Of a stretch of 64,000 bases of DNA, positions 1 through 52,072 are shown piece by piece. Origin of the DNA: Hormiphora californensis (lineage: Eukaryota > Ctenophora > Tentaculata > Cydippida > Pleurobrachiidae); contig CM035357.1 in the NCBI GenBank assembly GCA_020137815.1, positions 4,865,496-4,929,495 of the forward strand. Direction: 5' to 3'. Within the stretch, counting starts at the first letter, position 1. Each line of letters begins with the position of its first letter. Under the pieces are notes generated by a model, which was not told the origin of the DNA, searched no databases, and worked only from the letters and a program-made list of their open reading frames with translations. A program made the position numbers and the translations under genes.

Positions 1-235
1 CTATAACAATAAGTTCCGTGTACTCCAGTCGGAAGAAGATTACCTCACCATTTAATCTGCTTATAATAAACAATTAAATCCTCTCCATCTTTGCTCTGAT
101 GAATCCTCACCTTGCCTTGCTTGGCTCTGGCCTGTCTCAGCTCTGGTCTCACATGCAGTGTGAGCTACACTGTACACAACCCCATCAGTGTCCCCCCCCC
201 CCCCACACACATAATAACACACATTCTCCCCACAG

Positions 236-756
236 AGAGGACTGCCAGAAACAGACTACATCTGCGTCTGCACTGCCCTGGCATCTTTCGAGGGTTCAAT
301 GACAGATCACCCTGGCCTAAAGGGACTGACAATAAGAGAGGGAGATGTCATCTATGTGCTGAGAATGGCTGACTGTCCTAACGGATTCTGGATGGTAAGT
401 AGGTCTCAAGATTCTGCGTCGCCCAGTTTTATATTTGCTGTACTTTAGGGGGCTGGATTGGTATATAAATAGTTGGTGGGATCGCCAACAAGGGTGGCAG
501 TTACAGGACATGGTACTGTGAACGTGTTTAGATCTCTACATTAGTAACTTTACTCATTCACTATCTGTCTCTCAACTTTTTCAATAACAAGTCGTTAGTA
601 TTGTTAATCACATTCCTCTATCTAATGCTATTTGCCATCCGATGCCCCCTGCTGGGATTAGGTGTGAGGGGGAGACACCCCAATATACCCCCACCTAATT
701 AACTGCTACCACACCTTCTCCTGCACACTAAAAACACACCCCTCTCTCTCTCTCTT

Positions 757-828
<72 letters not shown>

Positions 829-3785
829 CCCCATCTAATTGCACAGGACTGGTTAATGCTAATTGGGATAGGAATGTAGCTCCAAAATGCAAGCGCTCCT
901 GGGGCTGGGTGGTCATTCTCTCCTTAGTCCTTGCACAACTCGGCTGCAGTTCATCATAACCTCCCAATAATGATAACTTGCCTGCGTTACCCCTTTAGAG
1001 AACATAACAGATGTTAGAACTTTTCTCCTGGGGCACGGTGAGAGAGGGTCGATAATGTATATCAAATATCCCGCTTTACACCTATCTATTTTCCCAGGTT
1101 CGTAACGTGTTTGGAAGTGAAGGGTACGTTCCACTGACAGCCCTCAGAGTGGACGAAGAATCAGGGCGGAGGTTGGGTAGATCAGTCAGCAAAGTTAATA
1201 TCATGAAAAGTGCAGAAAATCTGGCAGACAAACGACGCCAAAGTTCACGATTGGATTTGCTACGATCTGCTGGTAAGTTTGTGAATTGTGTTTTGTTCGT
1301 TGTAACTGTCTAAAAAACGGGCAGCCTTCGGGGCTATGTCAAATATTGATTCTCTCTATTTCTCTCTCTCTCTTTATTTCTCATATAATGCTCTCTCTTG
1401 ACCCACATATATCTCTAATTTCCTCATCCTTACACACGACAAGCACACCTTGCGACTAAGACTCTCCTCTCGCTGACTTCACGTAACGCGCGGTGACTTT
1501 CTTGTGAGATGTTCGTTTCAATGTCGCGCGCCGCCCACCCTTGGCGGTCAAATCAAACTCTCGGTCTCCTGGATCTATCTCTCTATCTATCTCCTCTATC
1601 TCTCCCTCTATCTCTCCCTCTATCTCTGTCTTCTATGATCCCACTTGGAACCTTTGTAAAGTCGATTATGTGCGATAGTAAACCAACTATCAGGTTCCAC
1701 TAAACCTCCACCCTCTCTTCCAGAAAACTTGAACGATAGAAGAAGATCTCGAGGAGCCCCAGGTGGGGGAATGGGTATCCCTGGATCGGGTATGATGGGA
1801 TCACCACCACTCTCTCGAACACTCCGGGACTTGAATGCGAGTGTTAGAAACTTTATGGAACCACCACCAGCCGCTGGATCTCGCAGGAGATCAGGGCGAC
1901 AGATCAACCATCACATGTCCCAAAGTTATATGCACGATGATCGACAGGTGAATTAATTAGTTAACTATCCCTTAATTATTTAGTATTAGTTTATTAAGGC
2001 CAGAGGGGGGGGTCCGAGGGTCAAAAAATGTACTTTTCTGAGGTTCACATATATATATATATATATATAGTCGGTGGTAGGAAACTTTTGGATAGGTTAG
2101 CTGCGCACCAAGTGTATCAGGAGGCCTTGTTTTTTGAGGTTAACTTTTGACCGAAATTGTAAGTTAACCTCAAAAATCTTGTATTTATATCGCCTTCACA
2201 GATAAAAATGGTACCAATCGATAGATCTGATCAAGGAGACCAAATGTTCAAAGTTTCAGAGGTCTAAGCCATATAGTTGTTCGGATATTTGAGGTTAACT
2301 TATCTCCCAAAAAACAACCTTTTTGGTCTTTTTTCACACCTTACTTTTTGAATCGCCACTACATTCAGCTCATAAACGGCTAAGAGTTGGGCCTTGAAAT
2401 TTGGCAGGCATGATCCTTAGATAATACACTGTGCTTTGAGTGTAACGATTTTTGATTGAGGCTTCCGTTCCCAAGATATTGAGGTTAACATATTTCACAT
2501 CTGATATTTTTTAGACGTTAACCTCAATATCTTGGGAACGGAGGCTCCAATAAAAAATCGTTACACTCAAAGCACAGTTTATCATCTAAGGATCATGCCT
2601 GCCAAATTTCAAGGCCCAACTCTTAGCCGTTTATGAGCTGAATGTAGTGGCGATTCGTAAAAATGTTCCAAGTTATTCACCAAAAGGCTACTTTTGGTGA
2701 AATATGTTAACCTCTAAATTTAAAGAACTACCAGGAATAGCGCCATAAAATTGCTCACACATGATCTCCTTAGTGATACCTTACTTTTAGAATAGTTTTT
2801 ATTGTTTCAATACCTGATCTCTAAGAATTAGAGAGGTTAACATTGATTTTGGGCCAAAAGTTAACCTCAATTTTCTCCCTAACGGTGCGCGCAAAATCGA
2901 TTCCGAGTATGTCATCTGATCCGGCTCTTCGAGCCGGGCCAGATACCGAAAGTGACTTTTTATACCCCCGGACCCCCCCCCCCTCTGGCCTTAATTCAGA
3001 AATAATTAGGTGATGAGACTGCTGAATTTTCTTTAAAACTACATCAATGTTAACTACCCCCTCCCCTCTCCCCCTATTATGTTAACTACCCCCCCCCCCC
3101 CCATCTCTCCATATTATGTTAACTAACCCCCTCCCCCCTCTCTCTCCAGGCGACCCAGGACCTTATCAAGTCCCTCCACGAGACATCCCTGATGCTCCAA
3201 GAGAGGATGGTCATTAATGAACATCAGCAACAGCATCAAACTACACGTCATAGAATGGTATTCGACGAGCCGCTGATAACAAGACCCCGACAATTCGTCA
3301 GATCGCCTTCAAAACGGGGAGTTAGAGTTAGCGCCCGGTTTAAAAGAATGACCCCTTCGCCCGCCAAGATGAGCCCTAGTTGCAGGAAGGGTATCAGGGG
3401 GATTAAACCCGCTGCACCGTCCCCTCTCACATCTCCATCTCAAAACATGACATTTGAAAAGTCGCCGGGAGTAAAACGAGGTCCTGATGCCTCAACTGCG
3501 GACCCAAACCTAACTGGGTCACCCACCAAAAAGCTGCGAGATAACGATTCCTCGGTGAAGGATAGCGGAATTACCAGTGGCAGTGGAGATGGGGTAGCGG
3601 TTCCACCGAGTAAACCAAGGAGAAGGAGCGACATTGCAAGGAGAGTCAGTCTGAGATTGAAACAGGTTTATGGACGGTCACCAGTGCGACCCTCCCGACG
3701 AGGTACAACGAGAAAGGGAACGAGTTCGAGAGAGGAGAGGAGAATGGAGCTGGGGAAGGATTCAACTCCCGTGGCGATCAAATAG
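236..3785 (+). CDS. SH3-domain protein, 3' part (4 exons, 5' end outside window)
   Basis: Exons 236-394, 1098-1272, 1724-1947 and 3150-3785 join in phase (0, 1, 0) to give 397 codons and a TAG stop. The first two exons form an SH3 domain: a strand with DYICVCTALASFEG, a diverging turn (LTIREGDVIYVL), a Trp after NGF and the GYVPLTAL end typical of SH3 3-10 helices. The rest looks disordered: basic and serine-rich, with Gly/Met/Pro stretches, a short helix around LIKSLHETSLMLQERM and a very basic C-terminus containing SPTKK-type sites. This suggests an adaptor or nuclear/cytoskeletal protein that binds proline-rich partners. I do not recognise the family. No start codon is visible; the first exon follows an acceptor at 234-235, so more exons lie upstream. 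It runs tail-to-tail with the adhesion GPCR gene. Confidence 0.75.
745..829. repeat. CT-rich microsatellite
   Basis: Nearly pure CT run in the first intron of the SH3 gene. The same simple repeat recurs across the window on both strands. Confidence 0.9.
1994..2994. mobile_element. 1.0-kb palindromic non-autonomous DNA element, TTAA ends
   Basis: The ends are inverted: TTAAGGCCAGAGGGGGGG at the left mirrors CCCCCCCTCTGGCCTTAA at the right. Inside, 2350-2490 is the reverse complement of 2517-2656, so the centre folds into a long hairpin. It has no coding capacity. It lies wholly inside the last intron of the SH3 gene. TTAA at both ends fits a piggyBac-like target site, but the TIR itself could include TTAA, so the family is uncertain. 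Confidence 0.75.
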
Positions 3786-5060
3786 ATATTGAATACCCGG
3801 GGGAGAGTGACAGAGAGAGACAGAGAGAGACAGAGACTCTTGGTGATGGGACAGATCGTGGCCTTAAAACTTTTTAAACACAGTTTTCGATTACACTTTT
3901 GAAACACTAAAGATATTTTCATAATTTAGAGGCTGTTATAGGGAGCAGTAGCATGGTCAATACAGGACTATGCAGAAATTAGTTGTTTTGTCGAGCTAGA
4001 CAAGAAATTAGTACAATGTGTGAGAAAACCAGAGATGACATGGTATTGATGGCTGCACGGCTTGATATTTGGAGATTACAGATATATGCAGAGTTTTTTT
4101 CTTCTTGTTTTTTAGAAACAGTTACAGCAAAGAAATAGTTGTAAAAATTGTAGTTCATTATTTTAGTTCTGTGAATTCTGACAATTTATCTTATACCGGG
4201 TTCTAAAAAGGACGGGATCAGATGAAGTTGCAGTGAAAATTGCACCTTGCCAAGCACAGTGTTCAGATCGGACCGATGACTGGCATGCCTACTCCTAGAT
4301 TTATGGAGTTCAATGTTTTTAGAAAGGGCAGATGCATGGCACGAGTCATGTGATCTAAATGCTTTACCAAGCTCCCTCCGAAAATCCGAGCAAAGGAAAA
4401 CTCGATATCTCAATGCAATGTTAAGAGATTATTAGAAAGAAACATCAATATTAGTATGACGATCTGAAAAATTAGACCGACCCCCACTTTTTATAGGAGA
4501 AATGGGGGTGAGTCGTGAGAACCGGTCTACAAAAACTCTACAAAATCTCTCACACTGATATTTTAATTGGGTAGCGGAATTGCTGCTACAATTGGGATTG
4601 GGATTTTCAATAATATCTTTAACATAATTATGAAACTGAAAGTTTGTCTCCGCTTCGCTCGGTTCGGAATAATATGTAATAATATGTAATAATATGTAAT
4701 AATATGAGTTAAAAGTTTATTTAATGACCGTCCACCAAGAGTTCGCAAGTTAGGAAGTTCTACTACCACTTTGATCACTAAATAGTTTGACTAGTGTCAT
4801 ATTAGGGCCAATTTTGAATCCCCAATAAAAGTTTTCTAGTTTGTACCCGACAAGCCTCCATCAGTTTTAAGAGAATTTTGTCAAACCAATGTTCTGACCA
4901 CAGTTCTCGCGAGCTGACACTGCTAGAGAGAATTGAAGAAGGCTTGAAGGAGGGGGTCACTGCATATAACAGTCAGAGAAGTTAAGGGTGACAGCTGGTG
5001 TCAATTACTCTGTAGTTACACGCTTCACAAACTATAGAAGTGTAGTAAATTGTCGGGGTG
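3786..5060. other. tail-to-tail 3' UTR / intergenic stretch
   Basis: It lies between the stop of the SH3 gene (+) and the stop of the adhesion GPCR gene (-). It is AT-rich, with AATAAA at about 4826 on the + strand and an AATAAA-like signal near 4708 on the - strand, so the two 3' UTRs may overlap. It also has a short 10-bp tandem repeat (AATATGTAAT units, about 4668-4706). No convincing coding exon was seen. Confidence 0.5.
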
Positions 5061-43235
<38,175 letters not shown>

Positions 43236-43597
43236 GTTGATAAATCACCAGTTAACTCTCGACTTTTCATACCTGGACAAAGGGTTATACTGGTTATTGT
43301 TGTTTTTTTTCAGAGTTCAGACCCTTGTTATTTTTGAAACAGGGACAAACAAGACTTAAAGGGCAATTGAACGCACTAGACTAAAACACTAGAGCAATAA
43401 ATTTGGGTATTTTAGCGACACTACACTCGGGTATCCTGCGTCAGTTAATCGTGTCGGGGAATGTAACGAGTTAGCAAGTTTTCTGCTAGCAGACAGCAAC
43501 TACCTATTCTGTGCAGCACGTTACAGAAACAAAGGCACCAAACACTAAACAGTAGCTAATTCATTAACCATGTGTATTACAGACAGAGATATACTTG

Positions 43598-43641
<44 letters not shown>

Positions 43642-45704
43642 GACTGGAAGTCAGAGAGTGGTTGTTGTGTGGTATTCGTTTTCAGGGAAAAGCAAGTGAG
43701 CTAATGCTATTGAAGACTCGGTTGGATGGTTACGAAGGGGGCTCGGGATTTCATGGTATGCATGTCATGTATAAATTATACATTGACACACATACTCACT
43801 ATAATAATGGCCTATGCCCATACGAATTCATATTAGGAGTCACAAGAGTACATAATTATTTATAGCAATGCTAGAAACCGGTAATTGGTAGGATAATTGG
43901 TAACCTGAATAGACTACACAGACTACTGTAACATAGCACAGTCTGTACTAGCTGCCACACCTATTTCCAACCTTAAAGTTAGATAATAAATGTATGATTT
44001 CATGGCGAGAAACAAAACTACCAGTTCCAAAGGACAGATGCTTTCATATCTAGCTAAACAACTTCTCTCGCATTGCTCCCGTTTCTCACCCTCACTTCTA
44101 TTATATAATACTCGTCTGACGTCTCTCTCTCTCTCTAAAGGCCTCCTGATTTTCAGACTCTACGTCTCTTCTCTCAATTGGAGGAGAAGTATGTTTGATT
44201 GTTACAAATTACAGGTGTTGACAAGGCCACGAAAAGAGGTTGTCAGTCACATACACAACGAGATGGTTACTTTTTCTATAAGTATACCATAGCACATAGG
44301 CCTTCTTACTGCAGGGGAAAGGCCGATTAGGGCCAATTGACTGATGCCGACAAAGGACATTTTTTGTAACAAACGACCATTAACTCGTACTATAGTTTAG
44401 TTGGACAATTTACTGCATTTGGAGTTGGTGCCTGCAATGAATCTCATGTTTACAACCTTTTACTTGATCTATATCGGTTCTGGTATTGGAAATGAAGAGT
44501 TCGAATCAGTTTGGTTAGAAAATCTGGAATCATCTATCATTATGATAGTTCTACAATCTACGGAATAAAAACTCCAAAAACAGAAGTATTTAGGGTGAGA
44601 AACATGGTGAACCACCCTGCACAGAATGGGAGAGATAGAGAAATAAATGCAATTTGGTACATGTGCGGTAGGTGTGTAGAAGTAGAACTAGACCGGCTGG
44701 AGTGGCTAAAGACGGGTTTTGAGATTTTGAGAAGTTTAAGTTTGGTACACATATATCTTGGTAGACCAAGCATATTTTAAGCTCCCGGTTGCATGTAAAA
44801 TATGTTAATAATAGCAATAGACAGAAAACATATGCGTCACAAGTTTGTGGCACACATTTGAAACACAGAACTGTGTGTATATGGCGGTTCAAGTACTACA
44901 GTAAACAGAAAACACACGTGTGTAGGACATGACATTCAGTAGAGACAGACAACGTACCTATCGGTAAACTTTTCTCACACACAATTTAAAGCTATGTGAT
45001 AATCTGCAGTGCCGCACTATTTTAGGTCTAGGCACTTAGCACTTGTGTCGTTATTAAAACTTGACCCAAACAGCCAACATTCCTACATACCAACTTAACT
45101 TGGCCAGGTACGTGGGAAAGGATTAAATTAGTGCTGAATTTGGAATTACAGAAGTTGCTGAGTTCTAGTTGGATTCATTCTTGAGTGTCCAGTGAGTAAA
45201 TTAAGCATTTATTGAATATTGATTGAGTTGGAGTGGAAAAGTGGCATAGGCAGTTCTAACAGGTGGTAGAAAACTAATTAATAATTGGAACATATAACTA
45301 TTTTCACTCATTAAAAAGCCCCAAAAACGAACAATATTTAGTGTTTGAAAATGAATGTGTGACATTGACAGTGACACTGTTGAAGTGACACCAGCAATAA
45401 ATCAAAATGTCTTCCCGGGCATTTCTGTTGCTGTAAGTGCTGACAATGTTCAGCGCGCAACTTTTTACACATAATGCGCGCTCCGGAGTCTGCTCTGATC
45501 AGATTGTCTAGTTCACACTCTCTGAATTGTTACTCAACAATCTCTGCTTGGGTCTTTACGTCGTCCCCATGTATCGATACGGACACTGCGAAATGAGGGG
45601 TGATCGTGAGTGAATGAGTGATACAATTGGGGTGATATGTTTGTGATTGGTGAGGGATGAAGATGAAGGCTGGGACATACACTAATTATTGTAATTCAAC
45701 TCAC
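43236..45704. other. spacer between adhesion GPCR start and HCN 3' exons
   Basis: Contains the promoter side of the adhesion GPCR gene and the unresolved 3' end of the HCN gene. A GA run lies at 43600-43642. One possible HCN terminal exon on the minus strand begins after TTCATTGCAG (44432) and reaches a stop within 12 codons in phase; support is weak. Confidence 0.35.
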
Positions 45705-48700
45705 CGTGAACTTCCTTTTCCTTTCGCGTTATGTCGATGGGAGTTTGTTTAGATGATGTACCAGTCTTTTCAAAAACATCCTTATTTTGCCTGAAAGATA
45801 TGAGTGGATTACAAAGGGCCAATTTTAGGATAAACGCACCCTGCACCATGGTAACGGCACAGGAAAGATCGAGTGATCCCCATTCCCCAACCCATAAAAC
45901 TTACTTTCTGAACACACTAAGATCGTTCAAGTTCTTATTTCTGAACTCTTTCAACCCCTGGTGATCAAGTCGAGCCTGGCTGGCTAGCTCCAGAATATCT
46001 TCACTCGAGTTGACGGCATTCGGATCTGACCTGCAAACGAAGACCAAACATATCAGTTATCACAAAATACTGCCCTCTTCTTGCACGACATTACAGTGAT
46101 GTAGTATGACAACGAGGGCCAAAAATCGGCCCCTTTCAGGAAACATTGATTCTTTACTTACAATGCTTCAAGGAAGGCATTTTTCAAGAATGGAGCATAT
46201 TCAAGAGGGTTTAGTCCTTGTAGACTCAGACGGGAGTGACACACCAACAACATTTGGGATTTGAACATGGGAAACCGATCTAACATGGCGTAGAAAATGT
46301 ACTTTGGGATAAGGAGACAATCACAGGGGACTTCTGCAAAAACCTGGGGAAGTGGGGAGGGGGGCGATCTATCAGAATCTTAATTGACTGATTAGTTTCT
46401 TCGATACAGATAAATACTAGATCCCAAGGAGAGTTAGGATGCTCTTGGTAAAATGGTAGATAATCACCGAGAATCATGATACAATAGTACCAACTACAAT
46501 TATAGAGCTGAGCAAATAAGTAATTTAAAATACACCTACCATCATGTCAGCTTTCTTCTTGGTTAGAAGGGGAGTTTCCCCAAAGAAACCAAAATCACGA
46601 ACTATGATATCATCATCAAGATTACCACCTGAACAAATTATCATCAATCGATATAATAGGTTTGTATCAATTTTGACTCCGTCAAAAGAGGCTAAGAATA
46701 ACCACATTTATTTCTGTGGGGGTTTGGTAGATCGACTGTAACCGTGTGCTAAGTAGTAATTCAACTAAATCCAAGAGATAACATGACACAACGCCCCCCT
46801 TCCTCGCCATCCCCCCCCCCCCCCCCCGCCCAAGACAACACTAACCTGGCGTAGTGTATTCAATGCTGACAGTGCCCTTTTTGATGACATACAAATCCTC
46901 GACTGTGTCCTCGGATCGAATTATGATGTCCCCTGTCATGAACACTGACTCTCTGAGGAATACATTGAGAATTTATACGTTGGAACTATTGTGGGGTCAA
47001 TGAGTTTTAAAAAGCAGATTGGTTTTGGGGTGAATGCACAGAACATCGGATAAACATGATGATAGGGACATTTAATTTAATTGGATGGGAGTTGGAAATG
47101 GGGTCTGGACTCTGGATGGGGATTGTGCTTACTTGATACTTAACAGGAATTGTTCAATTAATCCGTCATCTCCCGTGCTCAGAAAGAATACATTCTCCAA
47201 AATCTCTCGGTATCGTGATTTTATCACATCCTGTGTAAATAATTTACTCACTCATTATTTGCCAAGACTGAAGACATGAATATTCAGTTCTGAAGAATTC
47301 TCTAAACTTCAAAATCGCACTAGATTACAGATTTGCATGTCGATTTGGCTGCTATTTCTTACAAACTCACAATTTTCAGTGCCAAGGACAGTTCCTTTAT
47401 TATCTCTTCATCTTCGTGAATCTCCCCGCCATACTTGTGATGGTAGAACTCGTGAAGTCGCTGGTGGGCATCACTGTCCAAGTTGTATTTTTTAGCAAGC
47501 TCGTCGACATCTTTTAACTGAAGGAGGATTGTTATGCCTTGTTTCACCGCACTCCGCACGGTTTTGAAAATGATAAAGGGTTTGAACAAAACAACAAAAA
47601 TTGTATTTCTTGGCGAGACTTACTTATTATATCTAGACTCGAGAGTCGAGGACCTTATAAATTATCCTAACAACTGATCAATTATCTTTCTCACCTTCTG
47701 GGTGTATCGTATGGATCCCATTTTGAAGAGAGAGATAGTTTTAGTCATCTGAGACACGATCATCATGTAGAAGAAGGCTCCGGTCAACATTGAGGGTATA
47801 ATAAACACAACCTGGGGGGACAGTTGGGGTGTTCGGAATGGTAGCGAGCAGGTACTAAATACCAGGGTCCAGGCCTAGCTAGACTGTCGAGTTTCGTGCG
47901 CCACATAACAAGGTCCAGGTAGTTGAAGTGACACGGGATAAATGTGGTAAGATACGTGTCGTGACATTCCAACAGCAAGAGTAGATAGAGTAAAAGAGGT
48001 TTTAAAACGGTAAATCCATTGATGTTTCTGAGAAATCATACCTCCGTGACTTCTTGGGGCGAATCCCGACCATATCCAATAGTGATCATGTGGGACAGGG
48101 ACCGGAAAAGGGCCCACAAATACTGCTCTAGAACTGGTGCTTCCTGAAAATGGAGACACTTGGTTCATATACTAATTCCATATTTAGTCAATTCATGACT
48201 TCAATATGACCATATTTGGTCAATAGAATAAGTTTAGTGTCAACTGTTACCTGAATTCCTATTAAAGTGGGCCACGACTTTGCAGGAAAATCTCGAACGT
48301 ACACCACAAAAAACTGGATACAAGCACTCCAGTGTGCCATTACAAAAAAGAAACAAAGCAGCTGGACGATCTTAATCACCAGGGGACTTATTTCAAATAT
48401 CTGAAAACATTTGATAAGATCTTACAATCGAGTGAATTATTTGAGTATGAAGAGCTTCATGGTTACCTGAGCTCCTGTGCCCACATCTTGTCCGATGGCT
48501 GATGCACTGACCTGTATCCAACGTTTGGCCAGGAAGTGAAGTCGCCCCAATCGTAGCACTCGCAGCAACGAGAATATCTTGAGCATCTTGGCAATCAGTA
48601 AAGCTTTGGATGCGTTGTAGGCAAAATCCAAACTCTGGTGAAAAAACTGTGTTATGAGTTAGAAAAGTAGTGACATTTTAATGTTAATTACCCCGCCTGA

Positions 48701-51700
48701 ATCATCATTGTTTCTCAGCGATTTCGCCAACTCTGATCCGATAACGTCGTAAGGAATGGAAGACAGGAGATCCGGAATGAACCAGGTCCGCAGGTACTTT
48801 CGCTGGATTTCATTCCTCTCCAGGATAATCTGGAAGTAACAATGAAGGAGTAAAAGAGAAGTGAGGTAAGGAGTAAAAGAAAAGGATCTAATTTGCCATC
48901 TCCGAAGGCCGAAGATAGACCCGTAGTACGCCTTTAAAGGATCTGCCTACGCCCTACGGCCTACCTTTGGAGGATTAGAAGCCGTGTCAATGGTCCCAGT
49001 AAAGAATGAAAGAACAACATCAATCATGTAAATCACATCGATTATTATCACTATCGGATACCTGATGCAACGTATTAGAAAATAAATAGCAAAATTGGTT
49101 ACTGACATACATCGATAGCTTTTATTTTAGAATGGTCTGTATTGCATATTATAATACGTACCAGTCAGCTTCAGCAGGAAAGATTTCATTGTCGAATATT
49201 CTAAAGAATGCTATCTTGACGGGTAATATGAACATCGTGATACCAATAGCGAACATAAGAATTGTATCCCAAACCAACCTAGTGAAAAAGGGTACAAATC
49301 AAAATCACACAATGGCCAATGGACATAATCAAAACTCCCATAATTGTCGCAATACATGACTGGTAACAAATCCCCACCTAAATGTTGAGAGAGGATGAAT
49401 AATTAGTTTTTTCTCCTCATGTAGAATTCTGTCCTGCCTCTGCCTGTCCTCCAAGACACCCACAACTCCCCCGTAGAACGTTTTTATCTGGTTACTACTG
49501 ATATTCGCCTCAAACATCGATAATATCTTGCTTTTCTTCGATTCCTCCTCCGCTACAATTGAACTAACCAGCCTAAAAGGAATCATTTGTTACTCCTTAG
49601 TTAGCTTTAGTTGTCAAGCGACCCTATCAAAAACTCACGATCGAACGCAATTCAAATCTCTCACTCTCTGTCAACTTATTAACTTCGTACCATTATGTCG
49701 TTATTTATCTTGTAAAAGTCTCTTCATAACTCACCCCATACCAGATGCAGTTCTATGCATGTTCCGATCGCTGATACTTTTCCTCTGGTTGTACACATCG
49801 ATAAGTTGGGCCTTCAATTTGCCCTGAGGCACGCTCATCGACCGAGCACGGCACTTGTGATAGCCAGCAAAAGAAGGACGTTGTTTGAGGTTGTCTGGCG
49901 GATTTATCATAAGTTTCCCTGACGAAAAGAGTTAATTTTAGGAGTTAATTTTATGTTAATGTTAATTTCATGTTAACACCCATTTTATGTTAGCCCCAAT
50001 TTACCCGACGGATACGAGTCGAACCGTCAATCATCATAAAATATTGATCGAAAACTTTACAGGATTTGAGTCGAGTCATATGACTGTGTGCATGATATAT
50101 TGGTATCTTTCCTTCTCTATCTATCGATCGGTCTGCTTCCCTACTGTGCTTACAGCCACACTTACATCTCGCACTTTCCGCCTGTGTTTGTGAGTGTTTA
50201 CGATTCTTCCAGCTGTGTGTACAACACAACTTAGAAAACATGGCGGAATATGGATTTTCCATATTTCTGGGTACCATCTCGATTGCCATTTACTTCGCAG
50301 CCTTTATTATGCTTTACACCATGAGGTTAGTACCATTTGATCGCTTTCCAGATTTCTAACTTCAAAATGAAACGACCTTTCGAAGATTGAGAGATTGAGA
50401 GATTATAACTCCCTAGGAAACACCGGGAGAACAAGAAAGTGTATTTTGATGCTCTGTTTTGTGCGGCTATGGCCCTTTATCTTACATTCTACTATTTGTC
50501 GCTGAACTTTAAGGAAAGTGTTGAAACTGCAAGTGATGAAACTGGTGAGGAAAATAACACGGAGAAAGGAAGCAGGAACTTGCTGTCATGTATCTGTTTT
50601 GTAAGTAATTTATCGTTTCTTATTACGCCATGGTTACCGTGGTTACCATGGTTACCATCGTTACCGTGGTTACCATGATTTCCCAGGTGTTCGTGGTTAT
50701 GGGTGCTATTATAGCAGCTGTAGGATATATGCTCGGGTCAGCTTTCTGGAGATACATGACTGTTAAACCACCTGCACCACGTAAAAAGCCTAAGGTAAAG
50801 TGGATCCTTTCGTAAAATCAGTGCAGCATAAAAATAGTCCAGCTGTACTGATTGCAATGAATGAATAATGTTGATTGTCTAGTTCTAAGTTCACTACTGA
50901 TAATTGACATGCAGATTACATAACAGTAAACTATGTCAATCTTTCTCTGGCCTTAGAATGCAAAAGAGCTGGAAAGAGAGGTGCGATTCGACATGGAAGT
51001 TGAGGTGGCAGATGCTGAAGGTGGTGTGAGTGGAGGTCCAGACCCCGCCAGAATGAGGTTCTTTCAGGGAGTTTTCAACAAGATAGCTCTTGTGGTCGTC
51101 AGTAAGTGATAATAATCATATATGTATGCTAACCCCCCCCCCCCCCCCCCACTAACACATGATTTTATAACAACCCCCTCATTTCTAATGGAAACAGAAC
51201 AACTAAATGAAATACATCACGTGGAATTTGCCCTAAATCAAATGATGCTACACCGCATTCACAAGATTAGCCCATCTTTTGCCCATGACACACAATAACT
51301 TACCCATCTGGTGTCCTTTCCCAATCTGCTTCAGAGAGGTTGGATCCTGTAAAATAGTAGTGTGCGTGGGTGGGTGAAGAATTAAACGAGGATAGAAGTA
51401 ACATTCGAGCCCGGCCAAACCCCCCGGTCACCTCTGGCCTCAAAAAGGTCATAATTTAGTATTTCAAATTACCTCGTCGTCATATTGAGAGGTGGAGCTC
51501 GTAGTCTTTGTCACAGTCACGTTGTCCTCCGATTGGGTTTGCCGTTGATGGCAAGAGCTAGACATGTGTAAAACTTCCATGGTACTCCTTTTACTGGTGC
51601 CTTGCTGGCTGAAAACAATAAATAGTATTACGGTACTTAGCAGAACTAGTATAGAAGAAGATTGAGTTTGTATACCTTTTGCCATATTCAAAATCGGCTA

Positions 51701-52072
51701 AGTAGTGGCCAAACAAGGTAAATATTTTTATATAATGCAAAAACACCGCGTTTTTAGACAGATATTTTAGGCCAAGTGCTAGAAAGATGGGGTACCTTGT
51801 CATTGATGAAACGGAGCTGTGCATCTTCTTCAGACTTCTGATCACCGAAGAGCGGGACCGGGACTTCTGAGCATGTTCTACGTCCGTTTCCGACGTATTC
51901 GTATACTCAATTCTAGTGAAGTTTGGTGAGTTCAAGGACTGAGAGAATAATTGGAACGGAACAAGACAGTCTAAAACCATGATGGTAACTATGGCAACCT
52001 AGGGTAACTATGGTAACCTATAAAATGATACCTTGGTAACTCTGAGATCCCATTTCCATTGTCCTTGCTCAT
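45705..52072 (-). CDS. HCN-type hyperpolarization/cyclic-nucleotide-gated channel, at least 20 exons
   Basis: Twenty exons from ATG at 52072 to 45705 stay in phase (2,434 nt so far; the last exon is not identified). Order: disordered N-terminus; HCN-domain-like segment ending IIHPLSTFR; S1 (LVWDTILMFAIGITMFILPV); S2 (IIIDVIYMIDVVLSFFTG); S3 (FIPDLLSSIPYDVI); S4 (LKIFSLLRVLRLGRLHFLAK); S5 with HWSACIQFFV; pore with SHMITIGYGR; S6; C-linker (YHHKYGGEIHEDEEIIKEL); cyclic-nucleotide-binding domain (VFMTGDIIIRSED, YVIKKGTVSI, FGFFGETPLLT, then KKKADMMVEV and helix YIFYAMLDRFPMF). GYGR and the C-linker indicate the HCN family. S4 has fewer basic residues than vertebrate HCN, and Lys replaces the usual Arg of the phosphate-binding loop. 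Exons 1-4 lie across the seven-helix gene's exons. Confidence 0.9.

Noticed and set aside
156-175. GCAGTGTGAGCTACACT, also at 23826
   Set aside because: A 17-bp match between two non-coding places without flanking similarity; too short to interpret.
44558-44892. Minus-strand frames as HCN terminal exons
   Set aside because: No phase-1 acceptor leads into them and they show no conserved features.
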